Of a stretch of DNA of 64,000 bases, positions 35,269-44,852 are shown piece by piece. Below the pieces are notes generated by a model that saw nothing but the letters and a program-made list of their open reading frames with translations, did not search any database and was not told the origin of the DNA. The position numbers and the translations under genes were made by a program. Position 1 is the stretch's first letter. Each line of letters starts with the position of its first letter. This stretch comes from Methylocapsa sp. S129 (lineage in GTDB: Bacteria > Pseudomonadota > Alphaproteobacteria > Rhizobiales > Beijerinckiaceae): the NCBI RefSeq assembly GCF_009765995.1, contig NZ_LMUI01000060.1, positions 80,218 to 144,217 of the forward strand, given 5' to 3'.

Positions 35269-36819
35269 CTAAAGAGCGAGTTCGCCAACGGCCTTGACGC
35301 GAATTCGGGTGGCGTTGCCGGGGATATAGGCGAGCGGCACGTCTTCGACGTCGACGATCGTCACGGAATCGGTGCGGGCGCCGGCCGCGACAGCGGCGTC
35401 GGCAGCCTTCTGCTTGGCGTCGGCCAGCGCCTCCTCGCGGCTGGACTTGCCAAGCATATAGATGCGGTCGACCTCACCGCTCACCTGAGCGATGGCGGCG
35501 CCAACCGCGTTTGCACAGGCGAAGTGCTCCGGCTTCACCACATCAAGGTCGCCGATCTTCGAATCGATGAGGACGCTGCCGCCGCCGACCACAATCACCG
35601 GCAACGGCTCCGACGACAGACGCGACCGTTCGACGGCGTTATGCGTCATCTCCATGATCCGCGCTCTTGTATTGGCGATCAGCGCAGGCGGCAGGTGTGC
35701 GACCTTCGATCGGTCGCCGAATTTGGCGCGACCGGCGGCCACGACGATGTCGCTGGTCGTCAGCGTCTTGCCGCCAAAAATCAGCGCGTCCATGGTAAGC
35801 CGGTAGCCGACGGAACGCGGCCCGACGGTTACCTTGCCGCCCGGTTTCTCCTCGACTACCAGCGAGCCGCCGCCAAGGCCGATCGAGAACACGTCGGGCA
35901 TGCGGAAATTGGTGCGCACGCCGCCGACTTCGACGGCAACGGTGGCTTGGCGCGGGAAGCCTTTGTGCAGCGAGCCGACGTCGGTGGTGGTGCCGCCGAC
36001 ATCGATCACGATCGCATCCCGCACGCCCGATAGGAACGCGGCGCCGCGCATCGAGTTGGTGGGGCCGCTGGCGAAGGTGAGTACGGGGAAGCGCTCGGCG
36101 AAATCGGCGTCCATCAGTGTCCCGTCGTTCTGCGTCAGGAAGAACCGCCCCGTGACGCCGGTTTGATCGAGCGCGCCGCGAAATGCGCCCATCACGACAC
36201 GCGACAGATCGCGCAGACAGGCGTTCATGATGGCGGCGTTCTCGCGCTCGAGCAGCCCGATCCTGCCAATATCGCTGGACAGCGTGATATGCGCGCCGGG
36301 CGCTTCAGCGGCGAATATCTCGCCGGCCTGGCGCTCAACCTCGGTATTGACCGGGCTGAACACCGAACTGATGGCGATCGTGCGTATTTTCTTCTTGACG
36401 ATATCTCTCGCGATCTTGCGCAATTCATTGGGATCGAGCGGGGTGATCGGTCGCCCGTCGAACTCGTGGCCGCCATGGGCGAAATAGGCGTGGCCGCCGA
36501 TTGCATCGCGCAAGTCCGGCGGCCAGTCGACCATCGGCGGTAGCGCCTGCGTCGCGGGCAAGCCGAGCCGCACTGCCGCGGTCGGCGCAAGATCGCGCCG
36601 CTGGACCACCGCGTTGGTGAAATGGGTGGTGCCGAGCGCCACCACGTCGACCGATCGGGCCGCGACGCCCGATTGTTTGAGCGCGCCGGCCAGAGCCTCG
36701 CGGACGCCAGTCGTAACGTCGGGTGAGGTCGTCGCCTTGACGCTGGCGACTACGCGTTTGCCCTCCATAATGACGGCGTCGGTGTTGGTGCCGCCTACGT
36801 CGATTCCGATTCTGATCAC
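35269..36819 (-). CDS. Hydantoinase/oxoprolinase family protein 1 (HyuA-type)
   Basis: A 516-residue ASKHA-fold protein. It opens IRIGIDVGGTNTDAVIM (phosphate-binding loop) and has LGTTHFTNAV, FSPVNTEVERQAGEIFA, ASGPTNSMRGAAFLSG and DVGGTTTDVGSL. HyuA-type subunits couple ATP hydrolysis to opening of 5-oxoproline or hydantoin rings, usually with a HyuB partner. No HyuB is present; the partner here appears to be the DUF917 protein 48 bases downstream. The GTG at 36819 is preferred because the longer frame lacks family sequence before it. It diverges from the LuxR-type regulator. Confidence 0.88.
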   Translation of the reverse strand: MIRIGIDVGGTNTDAVIMEGKRVVASVKATTSPDVTTGVREALAGALKQSGVAARSVDVVALGTTHFTNAVVQRRDLAPTAAVRLGLPATQALPPMVDWPPDLRDAIGGHAYFAHGGHEFDGRPITPLDPNELRKIARDIVKKKIRTIAISSVFSPVNTEVERQAGEIFAAEAPGAHITLSSDIGRIGLLERENAAIMNACLRDLSRVVMGAFRGALDQTGVTGRFFLTQNDGTLMDADFAERFPVLTFASGPTNSMRGAAFLSGVRDAIVIDVGGTTTDVGSLHKGFPRQATVAVEVGGVRTNFRMPDVFSIGLGGGSLVVEEKPGGKVTVGPRSVGYRLTMDALIFGGKTLTTSDIVVAAGRAKFGDRSKVAHLPPALIANTRARIMEMTHNAVERSRLSSEPLPVIVVGGGSVLIDSKIGDLDVVKPEHFACANAVGAAIAQVSGEVDRIYMLGKSSREEALADAKQKAADAAVAAGARTDSVTIVDVEDVPLAYIPGNATRIRVKAVGELAL

Positions 36820-37028
36820 GATCGTGCGCCCCTTTCGACTTCCGCTTTGTTGTGAGACCGGGCTGACGCCCGCGCCAGGCTGCGCCGACGGGAATGGCAG
36901 GCCTCGATCCGATGCGGCGCCGCGGCACAGCATATGCATCTGTAATTTCGGGGTCGCGGGCCGCCCGTTCTCGTATTATGCTGGCCGCGACTGCGACGGA
37001 ATGCCCGTTTGGAAAGGGGACAAGCCCG

Positions 37029-39746
37029 GTGACGTGGTCGTCCTTGGACAGCGATCCGGCGTCGAGCGTCGATGCGCGTGCGCGGCCGCCGCACAGCTTG
37101 GCTCGCACCCTCGAACGCCACTTCCTGCTTGAACGGCTGAACCATTGCCTCGAGCGGCAGGTTTTGGTGGTGCAAACGCCGGCTGGCTTCGGCAAGACCA
37201 CTCTTCTCACCCAGGCCATGCGGCAGTTCCGGGCGCAAGGGGTCGATTGCGCCTGGCTGACGCTCGATCAATCGGATGGGATGCGCGCCCACTTTCTTCA
37301 TAACCTGGCGAGGGCCCTGGCGCTGGCCGGCGAGGCTGACGGTCGGTCCTGGCCGGCGGCTTTGCGCGCTCTCGCCGAGACCGACGATGAGGCAAGCTGC
37401 GCGATCCTTATGCGGACCATCGCACGCCGAGGCAATAGAGTGGTGTTGGTGCTGGACGATTGCCATCTCGCCGACACGACCTCGTTCAACTACGGACTCG
37501 AACGCATTCTGCGCGCGCTGCCGGACAACGCCAGGATCGTGCTCGCCGGACGGTCGCGTCCCCGGGTGTCGTTGTCGACGGCGCGCGCGCGAGGGCTCCT
37601 CGCCGAACTCTACGCCGCCGACTTGTCGTTCTCTCGCGCCGAAACTGAAGCGTTGCTCGGAGCGCGCACGACCACCGCCGATCTGATCAATCTTCTCGAC
37701 CGCTGCGAAGGTTGGCCGGCGCCGCTGCAACTCGCGTTGCAGCTTGGCGAACCCGGCGTCGTCGGCGGATCGGGGCGTCGGATGCACCCGGTTTTGCACG
37801 AATACATCAACGACCAGGTGCTTCTGCCGCTCTCGCCGCGGACGCGCGAACTGTTGGTGAAATGTTCGATCGCGCCGCAATTTTGCGGCGAACTGGCTGA
37901 GGCGGTGACGGGAGGGAGCCTCGACCGCAGCGTGCGCGCCGAACTCGCATTGCTGACTCCGTTGCTGACGCCGATCGACGGACGGCCCGATTGGGTGAAA
38001 ATGCATCCCCTGCTGCGCGACACGCTTACTGCTGAATTGGTGCAGGGCGGCCGCGCGGCGATCATCCGCCTGCACGCGTTGGCGGCCCACTGGTTCGGCG
38101 CGCAGAACGATCTCGAGGCTGCAGTCCGACATGCCGGCGCGGCTGGCGATTTCACGCTTGCCGCTGCGACGATTCAACGCGCCGGCGGCGTTCGTCTGTT
38201 CATCCGGGTCGGCAATGCGATGTTGGCCGATCTTTTGGACAAACTGCCGCCGACGGCGATCCACGCGACCTACGGTTTGCGGCTGGCGCGCGCAGTGGTG
38301 CTGGCGAAGAAGGGCCGATTGAAAGAGGCGCGCCGATTGGCTGACGAAGTGCGGCGCGCTTTCCAGGGCGCACCGGTGGCGCCCGACGCATTGCCCGGCG
38401 ATGCGCGCGACGACATCGAGCATATCGACGATCTGATCAAGATTTACGAGGACCGCGAGGTCGACGCAGAAACCATCGCCAGCCGCGAACGCGAAGTCGA
38501 ACGCGTTCCGGTAAGCGATACCTGGATGCGCGGTTGGATCCACAACCATCTGACCATCCAGCTTTGCCGCTACGGCGATCTGGGGCGCGCGCAACAGGCG
38601 GCGCATAGCTCCCTGGCCTGCTATCGCGAGGAAGGGCCGACTTACGCCCAGGTGTTCATGTTGATTCATCTCGCGCTGATCGGAATCGCTTGCGGCCGCA
38701 TCGCCATTGCGCTGGAGCCTGCGCGCGAGGCTGAGAGCCTGATCGACTTGGCGCACACCAAAGACGAAGGATTGCGTGCGATCGCCCAGGTGCCGTTGGC
38801 CGAAGGGCTTTACGCGCAGAACGACCTGGTGGGCGCGCGTCGGCGGCTCGACTTCGCGATCCCGACAATGGCCGCGGGCGAGGGCTGGGTCGACATCTAC
38901 GCTCGCGCGCTCGAAACGCGCATTCGCATCGCTTTGGTGGAGGAGGGGCTCGGCGCGGCGATCGGTTTCCTCGATCGCGGCTATGAGATCGCCGCTGCGC
39001 GCGATCTGTGGCGACTGCGCTGGACCATGGACGCCATGCGCCACGAAGTCATGTGCCGTACCAATCTGCTGGTCGAAGACGATCAGATCGGACTGGCGCT
39101 TGCGCGCGACGTGGCTGCCGGCGCCGCGCCAGAGGGGCGGAAGCTGACGTGGCGCGAGCTGTTGGCGGGCCGGATCACGCTCGCGCGCGGCGCCCTGTTC
39201 CGCAATAATCCCGCCGCCGCGCTCGCCTGGCTCGACGCGGCGGTGGCTCAGGGCGAAGCGCTGGGCGCCTATCATTGGGTGATTCCAGCGCTGGTCCTCA
39301 GGGCTATCGCCCAAGGCCGCAGCGAGGATTCCGAAGGCGGTTTCAAATCGTTCCTGCGCGCGGTGGCGATCGCCTCGCCGCAGGGCGTGGTGCGCCCGTT
39401 CATCGACGAGGGAAGAGCGATGTCCTCCTTCGTCCGCCAGGGGCTGCGCCGTTTTGGCATCGCTTCGCTGTCGGCGGCGAGTACCGAGTTTGTCGCCCAT
39501 ATCCTGTCCGCGGCCTCGAACGACAGCCGCGCGACGGCTGGCGGAGCAGGGGGACTGCTGAGCGAGCGCGAGCAAGAGGTGTTGGGCCTGCTCAACCACG
39601 GGCTCGCCAACAAAGAGATCGCCCGTTCCGTCGGACTGAGCGAGGCGACGGTGAAATTCCACCTCAAGAACCTCTACGGAAAACTCGGCGTGAACAGCCG
39701 GGTGATGGCGCTCACAGTCGCTCGCCAGCAACATCTGCTGCACTGA
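37029..39746 (+). CDS. MalT-like LuxR-family regulator (large ATP-binding type)
   Basis: A 905-residue STAND-type regulator. Near residues 50-57 is the P-loop TPAGFGKT, followed by a Walker B VVLVLDDCHL, a helical repeat region rich in Ala and Arg, and a C-terminal LuxR helix-turn-helix (LSEREQEVLGLLNHGLANKE, then SEATVKFHLKNLYGKLGVNS). Such proteins oligomerise with ATP when an inducer binds. The GTG at 37029 has AAAGGGG upstream; alternatives are the ATG at 36978 and a start at 36894. It stands between the two HyuA/DUF917 modules and is divergent from the first, so it probably activates them. Its reverse strand holds a 1008-codon open frame that I regard as chance. Confidence 0.88.
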   Translation: MTWSSLDSDPASSVDARARPPHSLARTLERHFLLERLNHCLERQVLVVQTPAGFGKTTLLTQAMRQFRAQGVDCAWLTLDQSDGMRAHFLHNLARALALAGEADGRSWPAALRALAETDDEASCAILMRTIARRGNRVVLVLDDCHLADTTSFNYGLERILRALPDNARIVLAGRSRPRVSLSTARARGLLAELYAADLSFSRAETEALLGARTTTADLINLLDRCEGWPAPLQLALQLGEPGVVGGSGRRMHPVLHEYINDQVLLPLSPRTRELLVKCSIAPQFCGELAEAVTGGSLDRSVRAELALLTPLLTPIDGRPDWVKMHPLLRDTLTAELVQGGRAAIIRLHALAAHWFGAQNDLEAAVRHAGAAGDFTLAAATIQRAGGVRLFIRVGNAMLADLLDKLPPTAIHATYGLRLARAVVLAKKGRLKEARRLADEVRRAFQGAPVAPDALPGDARDDIEHIDDLIKIYEDREVDAETIASREREVERVPVSDTWMRGWIHNHLTIQLCRYGDLGRAQQAAHSSLACYREEGPTYAQVFMLIHLALIGIACGRIAIALEPAREAESLIDLAHTKDEGLRAIAQVPLAEGLYAQNDLVGARRRLDFAIPTMAAGEGWVDIYARALETRIRIALVEEGLGAAIGFLDRGYEIAAARDLWRLRWTMDAMRHEVMCRTNLLVEDDQIGLALARDVAAGAAPEGRKLTWRELLAGRITLARGALFRNNPAAALAWLDAAVAQGEALGAYHWVIPALVLRAIAQGRSEDSEGGFKSFLRAVAIASPQGVVRPFIDEGRAMSSFVRQGLRRFGIASLSAASTEFVAHILSAASNDSRATAGGAGGLLSEREQEVLGLLNHGLANKEIARSVGLSEATVKFHLKNLYGKLGVNSRVMALTVARQQHLLH

Positions 39747-39846
39747 CGACGTCCAAACGTCGCGCTGGCGCGCGCGAATCCGGAGCGGACCGCCATTGGC
39801 GCTGAGGCGCCTTGCGATCATGGCCGACCGCCTCTGAGACAATTGT

Positions 39847-40938
39847 TCATGTCAGTTGCTCAATCGGCGTATAGGGTTCGTTGATGTGAAAGCCTTTGGG
39901 GCCGAACACTTCGAGCGCCTCGGGCGTACGCATCATGGGCGGCACCGCGACCGAGACGACCACGACGCGCTGGCCGTAGCGAAGATATTCGGTGGTGATC
40001 GGCTCGGCGGTCTCCGCCTCCATGATGCAAATCAGATCAGGCACGATTGCGCGAACCTTTCCGTCGACGCGGGCGATGAGGTTCTCGTTCTGGATCTGGA
40101 TTTCCATCGTGCCCTTCCATCCATCGACGCCCTCGATCCTTGCGAAGCCGAGCGCCCAACCCATCTTGGTTTCACGGCGCACGTCGATCACTTTGCCGCG
40201 CCAGATCACCTTGCCGTAGGAATAGAGGGTGTCGGGCAGCATCTGCAGCAGGGCTTCAATCGGATTCTTGTGGTTCGTCTTGGCCTCGCGCAGGCAGCGC
40301 CCGATGCGGATGCCGAGCGAGAGCGTGTTGGGCACCGCAGTGCGCTTCACGTCGGCGCCGCTCATGGAATATTCGGCGATATAGGCGGCCCCGCCCATGC
40401 GGATGGTGACCCCGCGCGAAATCCATTCCATGAACTTGTCATCGCGCGCCTCGATCAAGGCGCTGTCGCCGTATTCATTGGTGACCACCATCGGCGAGCC
40501 GCGCACCCCAAGCACGCTGAAGGTTTCCATCTGCAATTCCGGAAAGGCGCGGCCCATGCCATCGGCGTCGACCACGGGCAGGCCGGTCAACGCGCCGACC
40601 AACAGAGGGATTGTGGAATTGATGCCGCCGCATTCGATCGGTATGGTGGCGAATGCCTTCCGGCCGAGATGGGCCTCAAGCCGACGCAGCGACGCCACCG
40701 CCTCATCGCCGCTTGGAATCTTTTCGACCAGCACCGTTGGCGCGCCCATCATCGCCGTGGGGATCACCAGGGCGTCGTCCGGAACTTCGCTCGGATCGAG
40801 GATGGTGACTGTCTTGCCCTCGTCCATCGCGGCCTGCACCATCAGCCGTCCGATATAGGGGTCGCCGCCCCCGCCGGTGCCGAGGAAGGCCGCGCCTACC
40901 GCGAGGTCCATCAGGTCCTGCCGGGTGATTTGCCGCAT
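39847..40938 (-). CDS. DUF917 / S-methyl-thiohydantoin-desulfurase-domain protein 2
   Basis: A 363-residue paralogue of the protein at 34000-35220, without the basic N-terminal tail. It begins directly at the conserved start (ITRQDLMDLAVGAAFLGTGG) and keeps MMGAPTVLVEKIPSG, IPIECGGINSTIP and DADGMGRAFPELQMETF. AAGGATC lies upstream of the ATG. It is 23 bases downstream of HyuA-2 and is the last gene of a seven-gene minus-strand operon that begins with the racemase. It probably forms a complex with HyuA-2. Confidence 0.85.
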   Translation of the reverse strand: MRQITRQDLMDLAVGAAFLGTGGGGDPYIGRLMVQAAMDEGKTVTILDPSEVPDDALVIPTAMMGAPTVLVEKIPSGDEAVASLRRLEAHLGRKAFATIPIECGGINSTIPLLVGALTGLPVVDADGMGRAFPELQMETFSVLGVRGSPMVVTNEYGDSALIEARDDKFMEWISRGVTIRMGGAAYIAEYSMSGADVKRTAVPNTLSLGIRIGRCLREAKTNHKNPIEALLQMLPDTLYSYGKVIWRGKVIDVRRETKMGWALGFARIEGVDGWKGTMEIQIQNENLIARVDGKVRAIVPDLICIMEAETAEPITTEYLRYGQRVVVVSVAVPPMMRTPEALEVFGPKGFHINEPYTPIEQLT

Positions 40939-40961
40939 GTTCTTGATCCTTGCCTCAAACT

Positions 40962-42503
40962 TTAACGCATCAGCAGGTCGCCGACCGCCTTGACGCGGAT
41001 GCGGGTGGCGTTGCCCGGGAGATAGGCGAGCGGCACATCCTCGACGTCGACGATCTTGACCGACGATTCGTCGGCGCCGGCGGCAACCGCGCGATCGGAA
41101 GCCTCACGTTTGGCGACATCGAGCACCGCATCGCGGGTCGTGCCCTCGACCGCGAACACCCGGTCGACCTCGCCGCCGACCTGGGCGACGGCCGCGCCGA
41201 TGGCGTTGGCGACAGAGGAATAGGGCGGATGGACGACTTTCGACGCCGAGGGCAGTCCGCGCGACACCAGGATCGCGCCGCCGCCGACCAGGATGACCGG
41301 CATCGGCTCGGCGCTGGTCTTCATGCGATCGACCGCGATGTCGGCCATGTGGTGCATGGTGTCGAGCGCGGTCTCGATCAACGAGGCAGAGAGGTGCTTG
41401 ACGCGGGAGCGGTCGCCGATGTCCTGCAGCCCGGCCGCCACGACAATGTCTGTCGTCGTAAGCGTGTCCCCGCCGAACACCATCGCGCGGCTCGTGAGTT
41501 CATAGCCGACCGAGTCAGGGCCAATGCGCGCGCCCTCGTCGCGCACCAGGCTGCCGCCGCCGAGCCCGACGGCGAGGACATCGGGCATGCGGAAATTGGT
41601 GCGCACGCCGCCGATGTCGACCGACACGGCGGCCTCGCGCGGAAAGCCATGCATCAGCATGCCGACATCGGAGGTGGTGCCGCCGATATCGACCACCATC
41701 GCCTCTTTGAGCCCGGCCAGCAGCGCGGCGCCACGCATCGAATTGGTTGGACCCGAGGCGAAGGTGAGCACGGGATAGCGCTCGACATGCTGCGGCGCCA
41801 TCAGGGTGCCGTCGTTCTGGCTGATGAAAAACGGCGCCGCAATCTTCAGTTCGTGCAGGGCCCGACGGAACGACGATACGACGGCGAAGGCGAGGTCCAC
41901 GAGACAGGCGTTCATTACGGTGGCGTTTTCACGCTCGAGAAAGCCGATGCGCCCGATCTCGTGCGACAGCGATAGACGAATGTCCGGAACCTCCTCAGCG
42001 AGGATCTCGGCGGCGCGTTTCTCCATATCGCCGGTCACCGGCGAGAAAACCGAGCTGATCGCCGCTGCGGTGATCCGCTTGCGCCGGATGTCCTTGGCGA
42101 CGTCCCGCAGGCCGAGTTCATCGAGCGGCGCGATCTCGCGCCCATCGAATTCGTTTCCGCCTTTGAGCATGTAGCGGTGTCGGCCTACCGCGGAAGCAAG
42201 GTCGGCGGGCCAGTCGGTCAGCGGCGGCAGCGACCGGGTGGCGGGTAGCCCGAGGCGGATCGCGGCGACTTCGACGAGCCGGCGGCGCTCGACGATGGCG
42301 TTGGTGAAATGGGTTGTGCCGATCATCACCGCCTGGACGTCGGCGGCCGACACTCTGGTTTCGGAAAGCAGATTGCGCAGCACTTTGACGATGCCGTCGC
42401 TCACATCGGGCGTCGTGGGTGTCTTCCGCCAGCCGAGCACATCGAGCCCGTTCATCAGAACAGCGTCGGTATTCGTGCCTCCAACATCGATGCCGATGCG
42501 CAT
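40962..42503 (-). CDS. Hydantoinase/oxoprolinase family protein 2 (HyuA-type)
   Basis: A 513-residue paralogue of HyuA-1 with MRIGIDVGGTNTDAVLM at the start, IGTTHFTNAIVERR, FSPVTGDMEKRAAEILAEEV and ASGPTNSMRGAALLAG. The two paralogues are clearly alike in motif order but differ throughout, so this is an old duplication or separate acquisition. The gene follows the importer ATPase gene by 47 bases and precedes DUF917-2, placing import and ring processing in one operon. Confidence 0.9.
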   Translation of the reverse strand: MRIGIDVGGTNTDAVLMNGLDVLGWRKTPTTPDVSDGIVKVLRNLLSETRVSAADVQAVMIGTTHFTNAIVERRRLVEVAAIRLGLPATRSLPPLTDWPADLASAVGRHRYMLKGGNEFDGREIAPLDELGLRDVAKDIRRKRITAAAISSVFSPVTGDMEKRAAEILAEEVPDIRLSLSHEIGRIGFLERENATVMNACLVDLAFAVVSSFRRALHELKIAAPFFISQNDGTLMAPQHVERYPVLTFASGPTNSMRGAALLAGLKEAMVVDIGGTTSDVGMLMHGFPREAAVSVDIGGVRTNFRMPDVLAVGLGGGSLVRDEGARIGPDSVGYELTSRAMVFGGDTLTTTDIVVAAGLQDIGDRSRVKHLSASLIETALDTMHHMADIAVDRMKTSAEPMPVILVGGGAILVSRGLPSASKVVHPPYSSVANAIGAAVAQVGGEVDRVFAVEGTTRDAVLDVAKREASDRAVAAGADESSVKIVDVEDVPLAYLPGNATRIRVKAVGDLLMR

Positions 42504-42550
42504 TGCAAAACGTCTCCGCGTTCGTGAAAACTGATCTACGGCGTGAGCTG

Positions 42551-43624
42551 CTACTCCACCGGCAGCACCTCGGTCCGCTCCGGATGCCAGTGCGCCGTTA
42601 TTCGGCTGCCCGGGTCGTACTGCGTATGCCCGATTTGATTCTGCACTTCCGCAACGATGGATTGGCCCGCCGCGCTGAGCCGGTAACGGATCAGTGCGCC
42701 CTGATAGATTTTCGCCTCCACGACGGCCGGCAGACCGGCAAGGCCGTCGATCGGGGCGCCGTCGAGCAGGATGTTTTCTGGCCGTATCACCAGCTTGACC
42801 CGCTGGCCGGCGATCAATCCTTTTCTCGGAGGCGCCGAAACTTCGCTGCCGTCGCCCAGCGCGAGACGGATGGAATCAGCGGTGGAAAGCCGGACCGTTC
42901 CGTCGAGCAGGTTCGATTCGCCGATGAAGGTGGTGACGAACAAGTCGCCCGGGCGCTCATAGATTTCGGTAGGCGTGCCGACCCGAACCACGCGGCTCTT
43001 GTTCATCACGCCGATTCGATCGGACATGGTCAGCGCCTCCCCCTGGTCGTGGGTCACATAGATGGTCGTAATGCCCAGGCTTTTTTGCAGGTCCTTGATC
43101 CAGTATTTCATCTCTTCGCGCAGATTTTTGTCGAGTGCGCTGAGGGGCTCGTCGAGCAGGAGGATGCGCGGCCGGGTGACGAGAACGCGGGCGAGCGCCA
43201 CGCGTTGTTGTTCGCCGCCGCTAAGTTCTTTCTGGAAGCGCCTCTCGTATCCCGCCAATCCCACCTGCTGGAGCGCTTCGCCCACCCGAAGTTTGATCTC
43301 CGTCTTGTCGACCTTGCGCATCCGCAGACCGAACGCGATATTGTCGGCCACGTTCATATGCGGGAAAATGGCGTAGTTCTGGAAGACGATGCCGACGTCG
43401 CGCTTTTCCGGCGGCCGGTCGACGATATCGTCGCCGTCGATGAATATCCGGCCGTCGTCAGGCGCGACGAAGCCAGCCACCATGCGCAGCGTCGTCGACT
43501 TGCCGCAGCCCGACGGACCCAGAAGGGAGAAGAATTCACCCGAAGCTATCTTGAGATTGACCTCCGACACCGCGACATGGCCGTTATAGGCCTTGGTCAA
43601 TCCGACTAGCTCCACGACGGCCAA
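42551..43624 (-). CDS. Spermidine/putrescine-type ABC importer ATPase (PotA-like), system 1
   Basis: A 357-residue ATPase with [34 protein letters not shown] and [12 protein letters not shown], followed by a C-terminal TOBE domain (about the last 90 residues). This matches PotA/FbpC-type importer ATPases. The TTG at 43624 is chosen for the upstream GGGAG; a GTG at 43615 is an alternative, and the longer frame overlaps the binding-protein gene. It energises the permeases encoded upstream in the same operon. Confidence 0.87.
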   Translation of the reverse strand: MAVVELVGLTKAYNGHVAVSEVNLKIASGEFFSLLGPSGCGKSTTLRMVAGFVAPDDGRIFIDGDDIVDRPPEKRDVGIVFQNYAIFPHMNVADNIAFGLRMRKVDKTEIKLRVGEALQQVGLAGYERRFQKELSGGEQQRVALARVLVTRPRILLLDEPLSALDKNLREEMKYWIKDLQKSLGITTIYVTHDQGEALTMSDRIGVMNKSRVVRVGTPTEIYERPGDLFVTTFIGESNLLDGTVRLSTADSIRLALGDGSEVSAPPRKGLIAGQRVKLVIRPENILLDGAPIDGLAGLPAVVEAKIYQGALIRYRLSAAGQSIVAEVQNQIGHTQYDPGSRITAHWHPERTEVLPVE

Positions 43625-43661
43625 TTCGCTTCTCCCTTCGTTAACGCCAATGTCCGGTCGA

Positions 43662-44771
43662 TCAACCGGCGAAGATGCCGTTGACGGTTTCCTCGATCTC
43701 ATCGGAATGATCCAGGTATTTCTGGTAGTCCGGAATCCAGAATCCCTTGATCGAATCGGCGGTGTTGGTGATGCCCTTGGCCGTCATTTTCGGCGTGACG
43801 TCCATGTTCTTGCAGGTCGGTCTGAGATAGAAAAGCTCGGCGAACTTGCTGAACACTTTGGGATCGAGCGTGCGGTCCATCAGGGCGAAGGCAAGTTTCT
43901 TCTGCACGGGATCGGCGTATTTGCTGATCGTGCGGGTCTGGGTGAGCAGCGGCTTCTGCTCCTCCCAGATATATTGCGCCGTCTTCACGCCGCGATCCTC
44001 CATCGCCCACATTTCGCCGTCCCATTGCACGCAGGCTTGAATCTCGCCGCGCTCGAGCAGCGCCTGCATGTTGCCGGTGAAATCGCTGGTCTTCACCGGC
44101 GCCAGTTGCTTCATGGCTTCATAGCCTGCCTTGGTGTCGTATTGGTCCTTGCCATACACTGCGCAGGCGGTGAGGAAGAACGTCATTTGCAGTTCGTTGA
44201 CAGTGACATAAGTGGCCCGCTTGCCGACCAACGACGGACGCCAGAAGTCCTTGAAGGTTTTGATTGGCGCGTCGATCAGGTCGGTCCGATAGCCGAAAGT
44301 GTAACGCCCGTAGGCCCAGGTGATGCCGAGGCCCGTGACCTTGGCGAAGTCCCAGAGGTTGGCGGCATTGGGAATGTTGGGCAGAACGTCGTCGAGCGGC
44401 AGAAAATAATCGCCGGCGCGCGCCGTTTTGTGCATATCGGCGAGGTTCCAGTTGGCGAGCGCGAACGGCGGATTCTTCGGCCCGCCGGCGGCGAATTTCG
44501 GAAACCAGGGAAACGAGGAATCCCAGGCGATCTTGCAATTGAAGTCTTTTTCGAAGTCGGGCAGCAGATATTTGCGCACCGACTCCTCCCAGAATCCGCC
44601 CCATTCGGCCATATGCAACTGGGCGCCACCCGCGTCGAACGGCTTGCCGTCCCAGAGCACATCCTTCGACCAGGCGTGATTGATGTTGAACACGCTGGTG
44701 GAGGCGGCGGCCGCCACGGCGCCCTTGAGAATTGTGCGGCGATTCAATTTGGCCTTGGATCGGTCGTCCAT
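43662..44771 (-). CDS. Spermidine/putrescine-type ABC importer binding protein, system 1 (Tat signal)
   Basis: A 369-residue binding protein. The N-terminus has a twin-arginine export signal (NRRTILKGAVAAAAS), so it is exported folded. The mature part contains AEWGGFWEESVRKYLLPDFE and ends TADSIKGFWIPDYQKYLDHSD, typical of PotD-like proteins. The ATG at 44771 follows a GGGAG site. It supplies the operon's importer. Many PotD relatives bind compounds other than polyamines, and the operon suggests a hydantoin- or ureide-like ligand. Confidence 0.87.
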   Translation of the reverse strand: MDDRSKAKLNRRTILKGAVAAAASTSVFNINHAWSKDVLWDGKPFDAGGAQLHMAEWGGFWEESVRKYLLPDFEKDFNCKIAWDSSFPWFPKFAAGGPKNPPFALANWNLADMHKTARAGDYFLPLDDVLPNIPNAANLWDFAKVTGLGITWAYGRYTFGYRTDLIDAPIKTFKDFWRPSLVGKRATYVTVNELQMTFFLTACAVYGKDQYDTKAGYEAMKQLAPVKTSDFTGNMQALLERGEIQACVQWDGEMWAMEDRGVKTAQYIWEEQKPLLTQTRTISKYADPVQKKLAFALMDRTLDPKVFSKFAELFYLRPTCKNMDVTPKMTAKGITNTADSIKGFWIPDYQKYLDHSDEIEETVNGIFAG

Positions 44772-44852
44772 GATAATCTCTCCCACTCCAGAGTCGCTCT
44801 ACCTTCGATCTTCATACTGCGCCGCAATGCGGGGCCGTATCCTTTGGCGCGG

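Noticed and set aside
36816-39842. A 1008-codon open frame on the minus strand
   Set aside because: It lies entirely antisense to the MalT-like regulator, whose P-loop, Walker B and LuxR helix-turn-helix are clear. The antisense product is Arg/His/Gln-rich without domain features, as expected from high GC.
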